From Actinernus sp. WN-2022 (Eukaryota; Cnidaria; Anthozoa; Actiniaria; Actinernidae): DNA of 64,000 nt. The DNA lies in NCBI GenBank assembly GCA_030867875.1, contig JAOWCC010000936.1:15322095-15386094 (forward strand). Reading direction: 5' to 3'. Position 1 is the first letter of the stretch. Each line of letters starts with the position of its first letter. Under the pieces are notes generated by a model, which searched no databases, had not been told where the DNA came from, and was given only the letters and a program-made list of their open reading frames with translations. The position numbers and the translations under genes were made by a program. Positions 11,551 to 24,142 of this stretch are shown piece by piece.

Positions 11551-11765
11551 GGGTGCGTTCGATTGACCGTATTCCGGAATAAACAGAATGATCACTACAA
11601 ATCACGTTTACTGGGATTTTTTAGCCACTGGAATACTAAATGTATCCTGAATATCATATATCAGCAAGCATTTGTAGCTTACAGTGCAAAATATGCCCGA
11701 ACCAGTGATTTCCAGAGACTATTCCATCTATTCCTATTCCGGAATACGGTCAATCGAACGCACCC
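11551..11765. mobile_element. TTAA-flanked MITE, 33-bp TIRs
   Basis: Near-perfect inverted ends starting GGGTGCGTTCGATTGACCG and continuing through GTATTCCGGAATA. Each abuts TTAA (11547-11550, 11766-11769), consistent with a piggyBac-type TSD; a TTA/TAA Harbinger-type reading is also possible. At 215 bp it is non-autonomous. A related single end lies near 42300-42345. Confidence 0.82.
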
Positions 11766-11769
11766 TTAA

Positions 11770-12705
11770 TCGCTAAAATAATAATGAAAACATTTTTTTC
11801 TCTACCTTTATAAGGTGTAAGCTTTCCTTTGAAGGAATAAGAAAATTTGACTTCTCAACTTCAATTAAATTATGTCTACGTCGCCGGGAAGTTAAATACT
11901 GGTATATTAAATTAAAAGTTCTCTAAGGTATGCTAACTGCCGTGAGAAGCGAATAGCAGCTGACGTTCCGATCGTTAGTCGTGAGCATATAAGCGATGTG
12001 AGCGTATAAGCGCGCATCAAAGAAAATATTGATAGCAACAATAACCTACATTGTGGCGTCGAAATACCCCCTGATATATGTCCTTGGACATTCTCTGATC
12101 CTCGAAGCTCACAGCTTTGCTCTCGGGAAATGCTCTCTTCTCGCGGAGCAGATAATGTCCGCAGACGAAAACTCAGGGCATATTTCGACGCCAGAAATAA
12201 GTTAGTAATGAGTTATGGTAGCCTCCTCGAAGACGTTGGAGTTAAAGTTGAATAAAGAGATATTACATGTACCAGTGAGAGAAGTTAAAAAATCTGTTTT
12301 AGTTTACCTGATTCTACGATATTCCCGTAAAGGTCAACTCTCATGCAAATAGTGTCATGATAATTTCTAGGAAGAAACCTGACAGATCTAGCTACAAATC
12401 TGTGTTCAAGAAGATGTTGTACTACAGTTGAACGGTCCGTATTGCCTTTAAATATCTGTTAGGGATAATAAAGAAACACATTAGCACCCTCAGTAGCGTA
12501 CAAAACGCGAATCATATCATTTGGAATTGGTAAAAGGAAAGACACTCGATATAGATGTTCCGATGTGAACTAGATCTATATTTTAATATACGAAATCGTA
12601 AGCCACTGTTATAGCAGAAAAACGTGAAGCATAATTGTTGTTACTGCATGCAAGTGGTACAGAAACGTTGTTTGCTTGTGACGACTGTCTAATTTAATTG
12701 GTCAA
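11770..12705. other. Spacer with a small inverted repeat
   Basis: No gene recognised. TGGCGTCGAAATA at about 12053 is repeated inverted as TATTTCGACGCCA ending near 12193, framing about 140 bp that may be a degraded MITE. Confidence 0.4.
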
Positions 12706-12710
12706 GAACA

Positions 12711-13712
12711 TCCGACTCGCAAACATTGAATGGGTTGAACCTAGCCTCTTCCGCAGGCAAGACTTATATGTTTAGATCCGGCAACCGGCGAAGCCAGACG
12801 CCGGATCCTCATACCATCATAGTTAATAGAGTGGAATGGTTACGAAACCCGGCAAACTTCAAAGGGGCTAACAAATGCGCTGCGATTTATGTTGGAAGAG
12901 GGCAAGCCAAAAGATTGTGCAGGGTCATAGTTAATTAGCGTCCCCTGAACGACTGAACTCACACGTTTCTATTGGCTGATTGATTAACACATTGGAATTT
13001 ATATTGTGTTTTGTGCAGGCTAGTGGTTGAAAAAAGCTAACAAAGACATATAACAAAGAAGGTCGCTGGGTTTCATAACCATTCCACTCTATTAACTATG
13101 GACCCATGCTCGGCCCTCTCTTACCACAGGAAGCCCGGTTTCACATTTTTTCTCTCGATTTTTTCGATTATAATTAGGAGTTGCCTGCGGAGGAGGCTGG
13201 GTTGAACCCAGTTACATTAAATTTGATGTTGTGGGTTGAACCTACACCGAATGTAATCTGAGCAGTCTCCAGTACGAAGATTGTCATAAACATATTTTAA
13301 TTTCTTAACGATCTCCTTATCCCTTCCCATGATCCTAACCCCTTTCAGCATTATCCCCTAAGTTCAATTTGTCTAATTAATATATCTTACTTTTATATGT
13401 TACCTTTCGATTCCCCGCCGCCAGGTTTGAACCCAAGACCGTTGGTGTGCAAGACCAGAACTTTAAAAAATAGCCACAGAACCTTTATTATCCTAACCAT
13501 AAACCTAACCCTAACCGTCAGTAAACAAGTTCCCAGGTAAACGAGTTCTCACCCACCTAGAGCTATAGGATTCACAGTTAACAACGTGTTCTGACTGTAA
13601 TGCGAGCACATTTTTGTGAGATTGCTTAGATTATAATTTGGTCAGGGTTCAACCCACAACATTAAATTTAATGTGATGGATTCAACCCATTTAATGTTTG
13701 CGAGTCAGGTGT
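12711..13712. mobile_element. TIR element interrupted by a MULE MITE
   Basis: Inverted ends GACTCGCAAACATTRAATGG are followed by a second shared block (ACATTAAATTTGATGTTGTG and its inverse near 13640-13690). The right half is nearly identical to 20461-20537 plus 20938-21086. The left arm is split by the insertion 12742-13198. No TSD is visible outside the ends and no coding potential is present. Confidence 0.68.
12742..13198. mobile_element. Nested Mutator-like MITE
   Basis: Ends TAGCCTCTTCCGCAGGCAA and TTGCCTGCGGAGGAGGCT are inverted copies. The insertion is flanked by a 10-bp direct duplication GGGTTGAACC (12732-12741, 13199-13208), and removing it restores continuity of the surrounding TIR element. 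A further inverted pair inside (about 12820-12850 and 13067-13099, GTTAATAGAGTGGAATGGTTA) makes it palindromic. Length and TSD fit a MULE-type MITE. Confidence 0.82.
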
Positions 13713-16679
13713 GGAAGATCAGAACTTTAAAAATGAGCCACAGAAACTTGCGATATGGAGCGACTCTCACTTCTAAAAATAACAAGAGCCCATCTGGGCT
13801 TTCACTCGGGCCACATGAGATTGAAGATGAAATACACTTTCATTTGAAATCCTTTTAGTAATAACCGAAGGGAAGAATTATTAGCTGAATTTAGCAGTCT
13901 TTAGGAGTGGCCTGTAGCGCGGTGACATTCATTCTCTGCTCCCCTAGTATATATATGTAATTTAATATTTTTGTTTTTCTCGTGTATGTAAATTAAAGAA
14001 GTTGACCTCTACTTATTCATGTAACGCACGCTTACAATTTAGTCTGCTGTTCTCATGGTTCAGAGTACTAATAGAGTGTCTCAAATGTATGTTTATATTT
14101 GTCCCATATTATAAGTTGTATCCTGTCCACCTATGATGGAGCTATCACTATATTTCTCTACTGTTCATTCTACCCTGCGGCTCTTTATCGCAGCTCGCGT
14201 CCATGGATATTGGTATTTATTAACTGAAATGCCTGTTGGTCATCTATATTTGAAAGCTTTTACCCTCCTTCCCAAAACTGCAGTCTGCTCGTTATATTAC
14301 AGAACTATAAGGGGAACTGTTGGAAGCCCCTTAATTTCTCGAACCAAAACCTCGGCCGTGAGAGGATTCTTGTTTAAGTTTACCTTGAGAGTTGAATATT
14401 GATTCGCTCATCATAAATTATTCTGCTGAGTGTTTATTTCTCCGGGGTATTTCTGGCTTCGTTTTGGCGAGCGACGCCTACAGATCACGGTGTTTGCGCT
14501 GGTATGTATTATGACCGAGAGTAAAATGAAATGTGGCATAAAACCTACGAAACGTACTTCAAACAAGAATACCGTCCGATGGCAAAATCTATCAGCGCCA
14601 CGAGGTCAACAAATCGACAAAGAAATGCAGATATAAACACGCAATGTTTTCAACCTCACCGTACCTTAATTCATGACCTGACAAGACACTGTTCAGTTTC
14701 ACTTTTCCTCTCAGCTTTGCTCTTGAGTTGAAGTTGAGTTTGGCTTTGTTAAAGACTTCTTATTCAGTTGTATGGTATAATCTGTGCAGTATATTTGAGT
14801 ATACCAATCCACAGAGATTCAAATAACAAAGCCGTGGCGAAAGAGAAGCTTAAACGAGAAATATTTTGTCCTCCTAGAAAAACACAACATCTTGCCATTT
14901 CTATCGAAGAAGCCTTTGGTTTCAGCAGCCTTTGGTTTCAGCAGCAAAGCAACACGCTAAATTCCAATTCGATATGTGTGGATTAGCCGGAATCCTGGCT
15001 TTGAGTTTGAGTTTGATCATGCAGCCCCTTCAGGTCCGGCGTCGTGTCGTATATAAAATCACTGGCCATCTGGGTAAAAAACGCGGTCGTTCGGCTCCGA
15101 CAAGAGCGCCAGTTGAAATATCCTGAGCGTGTTGGGACTCCAAATTTATGAGAAATTTCTTGATTTACTGTATTAAATTAGGTAAATAAATTAACCTGGA
15201 GGTGTTACGTGACCAGCACAGTACATTCTGATTGGTGGTGAACTTTAAATTTAAGAGGGCATCCATGTGAAAACCATGCACCCTGAAAATATGAGTCTAC
15301 ATGGTACCTCTCAGATTTTGTTCATATTTTGCACATATGTTACTATTGGCCTGGCATTAGACTTGGTAGAATATTTTGGAAAAAATCCAAAAACTGTAAG
15401 AGATATGGGGGTCAGTACGAACTGCCTCGGTTTGAGGGGTATTTCCACTATGTATTTTTAGTCATGTTTACAGAATATTTTTGAACAAACCATATAAGCT
15501 ATATACACAAAACGTTTCTACAGCATAAACACGACCAATTGCAATTTAATTATGATATAAGTGTCAACAAATATTCAGTATTCAAGGAGTAAGGCTTTCA
15601 TGTACAAGTGACTTCCGAAATTATTTTTCAAAAAGTCAAATTTTAGGGTAAAATGACATTCGAATACTATCGATGCGGCGAAATTGTAGAAGATGAGAGA
15701 GTTATTATTTTGTAGATCAGTCATTTGGAAATACAACTGGGGACTAAAAAGTTTGTAAAGTTTATTCAGCTTAGGAGCAGTGAGGCCAAAGTAACATACT
15801 CCCAACGCCCGGGTCCAACGTAAATAAACAATCAACGCCAGATGCAATCTGTATCGTGTGCAGAATAACGGGACAAATAACGGACAGGAATGAGAAACAT
15901 AGCCCTAAAATAACTGGGTGATAAATTTATTTGTCACTTATGCCTATGGTTTGGCAATAAACAACAACTAATTAACAATCAACTTCAAAATAAGAGAAAT
16001 TAGTAATACGAAGGATGAATCAGCGATAAATGCATACCTGATTCTAGCCTTATTTATGCTCTCCTCCCCAGCTCTGTCATGGTCTCGAAGCCACAACTTA
16101 CGATAATTATCTTCTTGTCGATTTTACACCGAAAGAACATTTACCCATTATAGTTTATACAGATGGCTTTGTAGCATCCGCCATTTTATTTAGGACTAGA
16201 ACCCAGTCTGCTGTTGTGCACCACAGGTAGCCCGAACACATATGTGTACATTCCATGTGGAATATTGGAAGAAAAAACTCTCTACCGTTGAATCAGCCTT
16301 TCCTTTCTTGTCTATTTATATATATATATTGCTGATCAGATCCCTACACGCTAGGAGATCCGGTGTTTTATCATTTCGTCTGTGGTGCCCAACATATATA
16401 CCAGAGTGGGTAATTTATATTGAAATATTTATGAATCTCATGAAACAGAACTGAAAATAATCATAATGCACTACTTAATACATCTATATAATTTTGTTTG
16501 CAAAACTTTATTTTTTTCAAGCTGATTATAGGTTAAAATTACCCATGATGCACCTGATATATGTAACTGTTATGGGGTCAAATGTTTGCATACATTCATA
16601 CACAAGGTCACAACAATGAATTATAAATGATTTCTAACATCCCGTGCATATATCCTGTATATTCACACGACCCACATAC
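13713..16679. other. Unassigned spacer
   Basis: About 3 kb with no supported gene. A fragment near 14890-15000 (TTGCCATTTCTATCGAAG, then CTAAATTCCAATTCGAT) resembles sequence at 57340 and SINE ends near 26540 and 38410, so it is repeat-derived. A TATATA run lies near 16320. Confidence 0.4.
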
Positions 16680-16871
16680 GGCCATCCCAATAAAATGTTC
16701 CGTTTCCAATCGCCAGACCGACCCAATTTTTTTGGGAAAAGTTAACAAAAATACAAAGCTTGTCATTGACCCAATTTTTGGGAAAAGTTAAAAAAAAAAT
16801 TTGAAGAACATACTTTCATACTACACCTCTTTTCCTAGCTCTCTACGTATTTGCATTTTATTGGGATGGCC
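16680..16871. mobile_element. Short MITE, 18-bp TIRs
   Basis: Starts GGCCATCCCAATAAAATG and ends with its exact inverse. Flanking trinucleotides are TAC and TAA, compatible with a decayed TWA target (PIF/Harbinger-like). A related copy starts at 58867, sharing the internal GACCGACCCAA..TTTTTTTGGGAAA pattern. Confidence 0.7.
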
Positions 16872-17262
16872 TAATCAGCTGTGTCGGTGCCGAACTGGAG
16901 GGCAGTGCCATCCTGGAAAGCGAAGTTCAGAAATGTCTGACGTATGTTGCTATTGCTACAAACTATCTTAGAAAAGGGTTCAGAAAACATCTGGGTGAAC
17001 GATGAAACATATTGTGTGGATCGTGACAGACTTTGTCCAGACCTGAATTACGCTGGATTTACATATACATGTATGTGCGGGGCGCTTGTTCAGACACACG
17101 GTAAGCCACGCAGTTTACAAGCATGAGTAGTTATGTTAGTTATCTTCCCATTAATGCGGCTGACCAACAAGCACTGAGGGTGGTCACTGCCAGATATTTG
17201 TTTAATGTCCAAAGTGGTTCCTTAGCGTCCTGTGATACACAGCTGCTGATGAATACGAGCGT
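16872..17262 (+). other. Possible decayed coding fragment
   Basis: Two short frames adjoin here: one reading GAELEGSAILESEVQKCL and a shifted one with CVDRDRLCPDLNYAGFTYTC. The composition looks protein-like but I do not recognise a family, and a +1 shift near 16980 separates them. It could be an exon remnant, or chance. Confidence 0.2.
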
Positions 17263-17271
17263 CGTGAGATG

Positions 17272-17353
17272 CAATCTCGTTCCCAGAGCCCGCGATCATT
17301 TGACCAGCGCCAAGATACTGGCCAAAAGATCGCGGGTTATGAGAACGAGATTG
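17272..17353. mobile_element. 82-bp miniature element, ends CAATCTCGTTC
   Basis: A tiny foldback with inverted ends CAATCTCGTTCCCAG and GAACGAGATTG and an inner GCCCGCGATC/GATCGCGGG match. Flanks CGTGAGATG (17263-17271) and CGTGAGACG (17354-17362) form a 9-bp TSD with one mismatch. The end motif matches that of the RecQ-carrying element at 29449-30702, so it is probably a miniaturised relative. Confidence 0.75.
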
Positions 17354-17362
17354 CGTGAGACG

Positions 17363-20300
17363 GGATCGCCATTTTACGTGATCATCCGATCGAGGCACGA
17401 GGGATCGAAAAGGCGTAGGCGCGAACACTGCGCTTCTCTGTTTCTCTTAATGTTGCCTGGGTGGCTAATTGAACGAGCAGGAAGCATACAAATGTTTTGC
17501 TGCACGGGTGGATATACGAGGAAACGTTGTTGCCGAAAAAAAACTAACGAATGCGCACTGTGTCAAATTGTCTTGCCGGTGGGGTCTGGGTTTGTGTTGC
17601 TGAGAAACACATATGCTGTGTGTCACTGGAGCCTAGTAAACATTGTTTTCCTCTATAGCCAACGTGAAAACATTGTTGCGGAAGCAAATTTTGCCTCATC
17701 GAAACAAAAAATGTCTTTGAAATGCTTCAGAAAAATGTTTTCCTTCCTGGAAGATTGATTTTTTTTGCGCAAATTTTCCCGCGGACTTTGACTCGTTTTT
17801 ACAGACAAATGTATGGAAAACTAAATCCACGATTGCATGCTTCCCAGCACAGCTACATCCCTCAAATTTCTATCAATTAATCTTTTACCTGGTATCTTAA
17901 GTTATTTTTGGCATATTACATCCACCTTGTCAACTGATGACAAAGTCGCATTGATTTTTCCAATAACCGAAAATTGATTATTTTCCCGAATGAATCAAAA
18001 ACCAAAAGACGGATTTTAGCCCCTCAAGTACATAAACCAGTTCTCGGTAGCCGAAATAAAATCCGTAAAATCGTAAAAACTGAAAACACGATTGCACGTT
18101 TCCCAGCACAGCTACGTATATACATCCCTCAAATTTCGATCAGTTAATATTTTACCTGGTATCTTAAGTTTGTATCTGAAGAATATTTCAGAAATTCGAT
18201 TTTACGGATTTTATTTGTCATCGGATTCCCATACAAACACTGTATTTCGCGCCATGTTTACACCCCTTTCAAAATGTCGGAATTATAATAAACCGCGAAC
18301 TGGTCTATTACCTTAAAACTGTAAAGAAATACGTTATTCTTTGTGTACGAGGTTTGTAGTTTCTCAGCTGTAGGATGTCCGGTGTCCGCGGGGAACAGGA
18401 TATCAGGACACGTGACTTGTCCCTTCGTGTGTACCGACCTTTACGTCTGCGAGCGGGCGAGGCGCGCGGCGTGATTTTTTTTTCACTTGTGTGGGTTGTT
18501 CTTTTATCTTTTGTTTTCCATATTGATTTTCTTTGTTTTTTTTATGCAACGAGCTCCGCTATAAAGAGATACGAGGACGACAGTAACAAATCGCATACAA
18601 GTGTATCACAGGCAGCTTTAAGCAGAGAGTGAGCCATTATGCACTAGTCTAAATCAACCCCCCCCCCCCCTCCCCCTCCCACCCTGTCCCGGGTTGGGGG
18701 GGTTACTTTGACTAGTGCATTACCTAAAATCAAAAATGAATAAAATACCCTGTCTAGACAGTACAGTACAGGTGAAAATATTTATAGATTTTATGATAAT
18801 TTTACTTGACACGCGCCATCAACAACATCCGCGCCAAGTGCCAAGGCAGTTCATACAATTCTTAGTAAGGGGGTCGGGACATGCCTTCAACGGTAATATA
18901 GTTGTTTTTCCCTGGTAACGCCGAGAAGATAGGCCACATTCCCTCGTTGAATATACACAAAATGAGCACTTGATCAAGTCCAAATCCATCTCGTGGATAG
19001 GGCGGGAAATACACGTGCAGACGTTACACGCAGTTCCTGTCACGCAATTCTTGAGATATCATTATATCACTGAAGTGATTTCATCTATTTCGGTGATACC
19101 ACATTTGATTTCATGGATTATACACACATTTTGGTATTTCAACGGAACGAACAGAATATTATGCACAAGATTGAAACAAATTGAGTCCGTAACAAGGTAG
19201 TAACGACATCAGAATGGTTTCCCGTTGCTGAATCTAAACGGTTCTAACTTGGCCAACTATTCGATGAGCATATAATAAAGGGCTTCCAAGAAAACGAAAC
19301 CATTAGGTGTTTTTTTATTATGAAAAGAAAACATCGTTTCTTTACAGAATAAAAACTAAAAACTTGAATAGAGAATCGGCTGAAGAACCTAAATACGACT
19401 GTACGTGCATTTCTACTTGTCACTCATTCACCCCGCTACAGAGGCTCGCAAAATTCAGAGTGACTCGCCGGATTAGAAGCTGTATTTAAAGCGTAGCGTA
19501 GTTTGAAATCCTCTATATATCATATTCAAAGAAAATTCATTGTCTTTGATCCAATCAAATAATTTTAAACGAAGATACTGCCATAAACTATGAGTACCTA
19601 TTTTTCAGCTTTGACTCCGTCAAACTCGACAATAATTCAGTCACTTTAGACATCTGCATATCGGGTGATGGACTTGGTCACCCTTCAAAACTAAAATAAT
19701 ATTGAAAATGAATGTGCATTCGAATTCTTAAAGCAATTATTGGCAGAAAATCTGTGAAGTTCACCGTATTTTCGATTTTAATCGAAAAAAAATCGCCGTG
19801 TCGCCATATCGTCGTTTGTTTAATAACTGAACATTGCGGATTTTGAGAGTGCGTAATCTCTAACCCAGCATTAACTTTACAGAGATTTTTTTTACCAGAT
19901 GCAAAGATGTATTGTAAGTCAATCTAGGAATATTTCTAAATTCAAAGAAAAGAAGGCCGCAACTCTGCAAACGGCCATTGCCAGACAGCATTTATCGGGT
20001 TTTAAAAAGACCTATTAAAGTAGCGTTAAATAAAAATTCGACAGAAGCGACAAAATATAAATAAAATTAGTTGATTTTGGTTTTTATATGCTGACGGGAC
20101 TTAGTACTAAAGCAGGTAAAAATATTATCTTTCTACTTAAAATCATTTGCGATTGCGACATGTTACAACATAAGGTATATTTTGCTCTGATTTTGAGCAT
20201 TTCAGGGGGTCAAACAGTTTGATTGACATATCTCAAAGGCCTTTTACATTTCAGCCAAACTATTTCACATGGGACATTAGCTAGTTAAGATATAAATGTG

Positions 20301-20460
20301 TGCCAAGTTTAAAGGAAATCGGAGAGGTGCACTGTAGACTCGTCTGCATGGTTTTCACATGGACCCTCTCTTAATACATCATGGAACAAAGAAAAAATAA
20401 CCGCATAGGTCAAAAGTCAAAATTGTGTTGCACCACAGGCAGCCCGAGTAATAATCCTAA
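17363..20460. other. Unassigned spacer with local duplications
   Basis: No supported gene. A stretch of about 75 bp (CCCAGCACAGCTAC, CATCCCTCAAATTTC, TTTTACCTGGTATCTTAAGT) occurs at about 17840-17905 and again at 18095-18170. At 18638-18722 a hairpin TGCACTAGTC...GACTAGTGCA encloses a C-run and a G-run. A GC-rich CpG block lies near 18370-18475. Confidence 0.45.
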
Positions 20461-21086
20461 CTCGTACCATAAACCTAACCCTAACCGTCAGTAAACAAGT
20501 TCCCAGGTAAACGAGTTCTCACCCACCTAGAGCTATAGGCGAATCCTTGCTGACGTCATTGTTTACATTTTTGCCTCATTAGCATAAATTAAACTTCAAG
20601 CTACAAACAAACAGACTATATCAGTTGAAAGATAATTTTAAACTGAGTAAACACCGAAAATTTGAGATTTATATGTTAAATATTTACGGAGAAATTGACT
20701 TTTCAAAACTATAAAATGGACTGGGGGGCAAGAGTTGCTGACAGCCATACATTCATTGTAAATTTTGAGCTTTTTAAACGCTCATTCCTCAAAATATATT
20801 TATCATATCACTCTCAAATTTTCGGTGATTATCAAGTGTGACAATCTCTTTCGATTTATGTACTCTGTTTGTTTGTATGTACGTCGCTTGAAGTTTGATG
20901 TATGCTAATGAGGAAAAAACGTAAACAAGGATTCGCCTATAGGATTCACAGTTAACAACGTGTTCTGACTGTAATGCGAGCACATTTTTGTGAGATTGCC
21001 TAGATTGTAATTTGGTCAGGGTTCAACCCACAACATTAAATTTAATGTGATGGATTCAACCTATTTAATGTTTGCGAGTCAGGTGT
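20461..21086. repeat. Second copy of the 13.5-kb repeat, interrupted
   Basis: 20461-20537 and 20938-21086 match about 13495-13710 almost base for base, including CCCTAACCGTCAGTAAACAAG and CTATAGGATTCACAGTTAAC across the insertion point. It is a truncated copy of the TIR element at 12711-13712 and carries the insertion 20538-20937. Confidence 0.88.
20538..20937. mobile_element. 400-bp MITE with known empty site
   Basis: Perfect terminal inverts GGCGAATCCTTG/CAAGG-ATTCGCC, with TIR similarity running through GTTTAC and the CATTAGCATA region. TATA flanks both ends (20534-20537, 20938-20941); the duplicated string can also be read as 7-bp CTATAGG. The uninterrupted repeat near 13571-13580 shows the empty site. 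A relative of the left end lies at 40310-40450. Confidence 0.88.
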
Positions 21087-23256
21087 CAAGAAATATCAGC
21101 CAATCAAAAATTCGGCGATTTCTATCTGGCCATCTTTCAAGCTCGGCTTTACCACTATCTTTCCTTCATAGTTTTTTAACAAATCAGTTAGTTGATATAA
21201 GGTGAAATAAAAGTTTGAATGTATGTATCATGTATGTGTATATGCATTTGTACACGTATACGTTTACATAATCCACGAAAGCAGCATGCAAAATCGTTTA
21301 CAAGATTATCTATCAGTTGTTAGAATAGAGTAGAATAGAATAGAAACGTTATTTACCCACGTATGCCCATCACTTACATGCTCTTCCTGGGCAATATGCA
21401 TTAAGATAATTTACAACTCAACTTAAAACTTTTACCTCCCTCGCCAACTATACAACTATAGCTCTTCTCCGTGTATTTTCAAATCGCACGATCGCGGCCA
21501 ACGCTTCTTGTTGCAATTTAAAGAGCTTATCCATAATTTATCCGATATAGTTATATAGTTGGTGAGGGGGGTCAAAGCTTTTGTACTTTGCAGTATAATT
21601 AGTAAATAAACCTCTTCTGGCGGCGGGTATATCGTCGGATAAATGTTCTTGGCTGAGAAAAAAAAAAATTGCCCAAGAAGCGAAGCTTCGAGGGAAACTG
21701 TGATATTTCGAGGACCATCACTGCAGCCGATATATACCAGTAAGCCAGAAAAGGGTTTATTTATTTTATAAATTTTCTACACCGAAAATGAAACACCTCG
21801 CGACGCGCGGGAAAAACCAACAGCTTCTAATGGCATCTTCAAGCCTGACGAGCACGGTGATTGGTTGTCTTTGATTTTATCTTGATCGTGATTGGATAAG
21901 ATCGAAAGTGAAATGCTGACGAACGCGCGCAAAATTTATTCAGTGATCTGAAGAACTCGAAATCATGGCAACTTCGCGGAGCGTTTCGATCTAAAAACTT
22001 TTAGATTGATGTATCAATCAATGAACTATGAAGTTTTCAATAACCAAAGTATCGATGAGTTACGGAAATCGGGTTTTATTCGTTTATCGGCTTTTTAAAG
22101 TACAATTTGCATCCATGAAATAACGGCATTGAAAGGTAGAGTTCTTGAACTTGCCATTGCGTGGAACTGCATTAGGTCTTAAAGAATGAACGTGTAGTAA
22201 TTGAACTGAGAGAGTAGAATCTCATTTAACGCAGCGACAGAACAAGGAAAACGACTCAAGTTGTTGTTGAATTTGTGGGTTGTACGAATCGACGGCGGAG
22301 AAGTAACGATGTTTTTCTCCTTTTCTTTAAGATGAAGATTGGACAGACAGTAAACGAACAAGGTTAGAATTAAGTACGACTAGCTTTTTAAATTATTCAT
22401 TGAGTTGTGAGAATTTTTGTCCATTTTGTATAATCGTAAAACGAATCATGGCGTGTGAAATTATTTTGTTTTTTCAATAACATCATATCTTGTAGACTGA
22501 CATTTATTGGGAGTGCATTTTGCACCAGTTAATTAAATTTTCTAATCATGCGATTCTACTGAAAAAAAGATATAAAGTTCTGCAACTCCTTTCTCAACTG
22601 AGCGGATATCACCTTGAAGTTACTTCGAAACTGGTCAATATTACCTGACATCCGCCCTGTGAAAGTGTACCACGTGACCATTTTGGCCAATGAGAGTACG
22701 GAAACATTTATCGGTGGATTATTGCGAATGAGATAACGTCTCGAAAACGCGAGGTTGATGAGGCGGCAGAGTTAATTTGCACCGGCTGTCCAGTAAACAC
22801 CTCATTTCGACGAAGTCAGAAATGTCATGTAAGGGAACACTGGCGACGTCGGTTTGCGCATGCGTTAACTTTTAAACTGGTTTAGTAAACTGGTTTCCAC
22901 CGGACTCGCCGGCTGTGGAAAATCGCTTCAGCGTTTTGCGACGATACTTTCGTCGAGACATCAAATCAAGTACGAGAATGTCCCAGTAAAATAATCAAAC
23001 AAAACTACAAAGGAGTGTGAACAGGAACATTGTGAAGAGTATATTGATCTGATTGAAGACTTTCGTCTAAAATCCAAAGATCCCAGGTTTGCCGTAAGAT
23101 TTCTACAAAAGGAAGAGGAAACATCATGGAGCATTCATTTGTTAATAATCAGCAGGTCGAGACAATTGAGACAATGCGACACGGACTCAATTTGATTTTT
23201 CTTGCAATTTTAATAATTTTACCGTCCAAAAAATGGATGTTGACTAAAACTACACA
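21087..23256. other. Unassigned spacer
   Basis: No gene recognised. A short TAGAATAGAG-type tandem tract occurs near 21325-21345. The rest is AT-rich unique-looking sequence; 22600-23000 is somewhat more CpG-containing. Confidence 0.35.
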
Positions 23257-23478
23257 CGAGTGAACACGAGTGAACACCAGTGTAAAACAGGTGAACACGA
23301 GTGAACACGAGTGAACACGAGTGAACACGAGTGAACACGAGTGAACACGAGTGAACACGAGTGAACACGAGTGAACACGAGTGAACACGAGTGAACACGA
23401 GTGAACACGAGTGAACACGAGTGAACACGAGAGAACACGAGTGAACACGAGAGAACACCGGTTAACACGAGTGAAAAA
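23257..23478. repeat. Decamer satellite (GAGTGAACAC)n
   Basis: About 20 tandem copies of the 10-bp unit GAGTGAACAC, very uniform in the middle. Because the unit has no stop in the minus-strand frames, three long minus ORFs appear (VHSCSLVFTR-type decapeptides); these are artefacts of the array. The left edge carries a variant with CCAGTGTAAAACAGGTGAAC. Confidence 0.95.
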
Positions 23479-24044
23479 GATGGTAAAACAGGTTAACACG
23501 AGTGAAAATGTATTGAAACTATATTTTTATTTGTTTGAAATAATTTGGATAGGGACGGACCATTTGAAAAACAAAACGAGCAAGCCGAATTTGCACAGGA
23601 AAACAAATCGAGCGAGCCAAAATCAGCAAAAATCGAGCAAGGGGGAAACTTTGCCGGTTCGATCATTAGCTGAATACTAAATGGCTTAAAAAATCGTACA
23701 CACATTATCGCATATACAATGCATTAAATTGTACCAGAAAGTACAGGAAAATGTGCATGCATTGTAGATGCGATAATAGGTGTGTACGACTTTGATTGCA
23801 TTTTGAACAGTTGGGATTGTGGCTTATACACGTGTATGAGTGTTTCCTTAAAATACACTCGGGGGAGGGTTGGGGGTCGGAGCATTTGGATATGAAGCCA
23901 AAGTAAAATATCTGACCCCCCTCCCACAAACTAAACATAATACAAGCGGCGGCACTGTGGTGAACAGGCCTTGAAACCCATAAGCCTCACATTCTGAAAA
24001 TCAAGAACTTTTTAGAAATATTTATTTTAACGCAATCATATAAT

Positions 24045-24142
24045 TCACCTGTTTTACACTCGCGTTCACCTGTTTTACACTCGCGTTCACCTGTTTTACA
24101 CTCGTATTCACCTGTTTTACACTCGTGTTCACTCGTGTTAGT
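24045..24142. repeat. 20-mer satellite, inverted relative of decamer array
   Basis: Four to five copies of TTCACCTGTTTTACACTCGC followed by TTCACTCGTGTT units, i.e. the reverse complement of units seen at 23260-23300. The two arrays face each other about 550 bp apart. Confidence 0.85.

Noticed and set aside
12726..12938. Open frame in 12.7-12.9 kb
   Set aside because: It runs through a MULE-type MITE and its TSD, so it is chance coding in a repeat.
17123..17758. A 211-codon open frame
   Set aside because: It crosses the 82-bp MITE and its TSDs and shows no protein family marks.
23149..23499. Three overlapping minus-strand repeat proteins (VHSCSLVFTR type)
   Set aside because: They are translations of a stop-free decamer satellite in all three frames.
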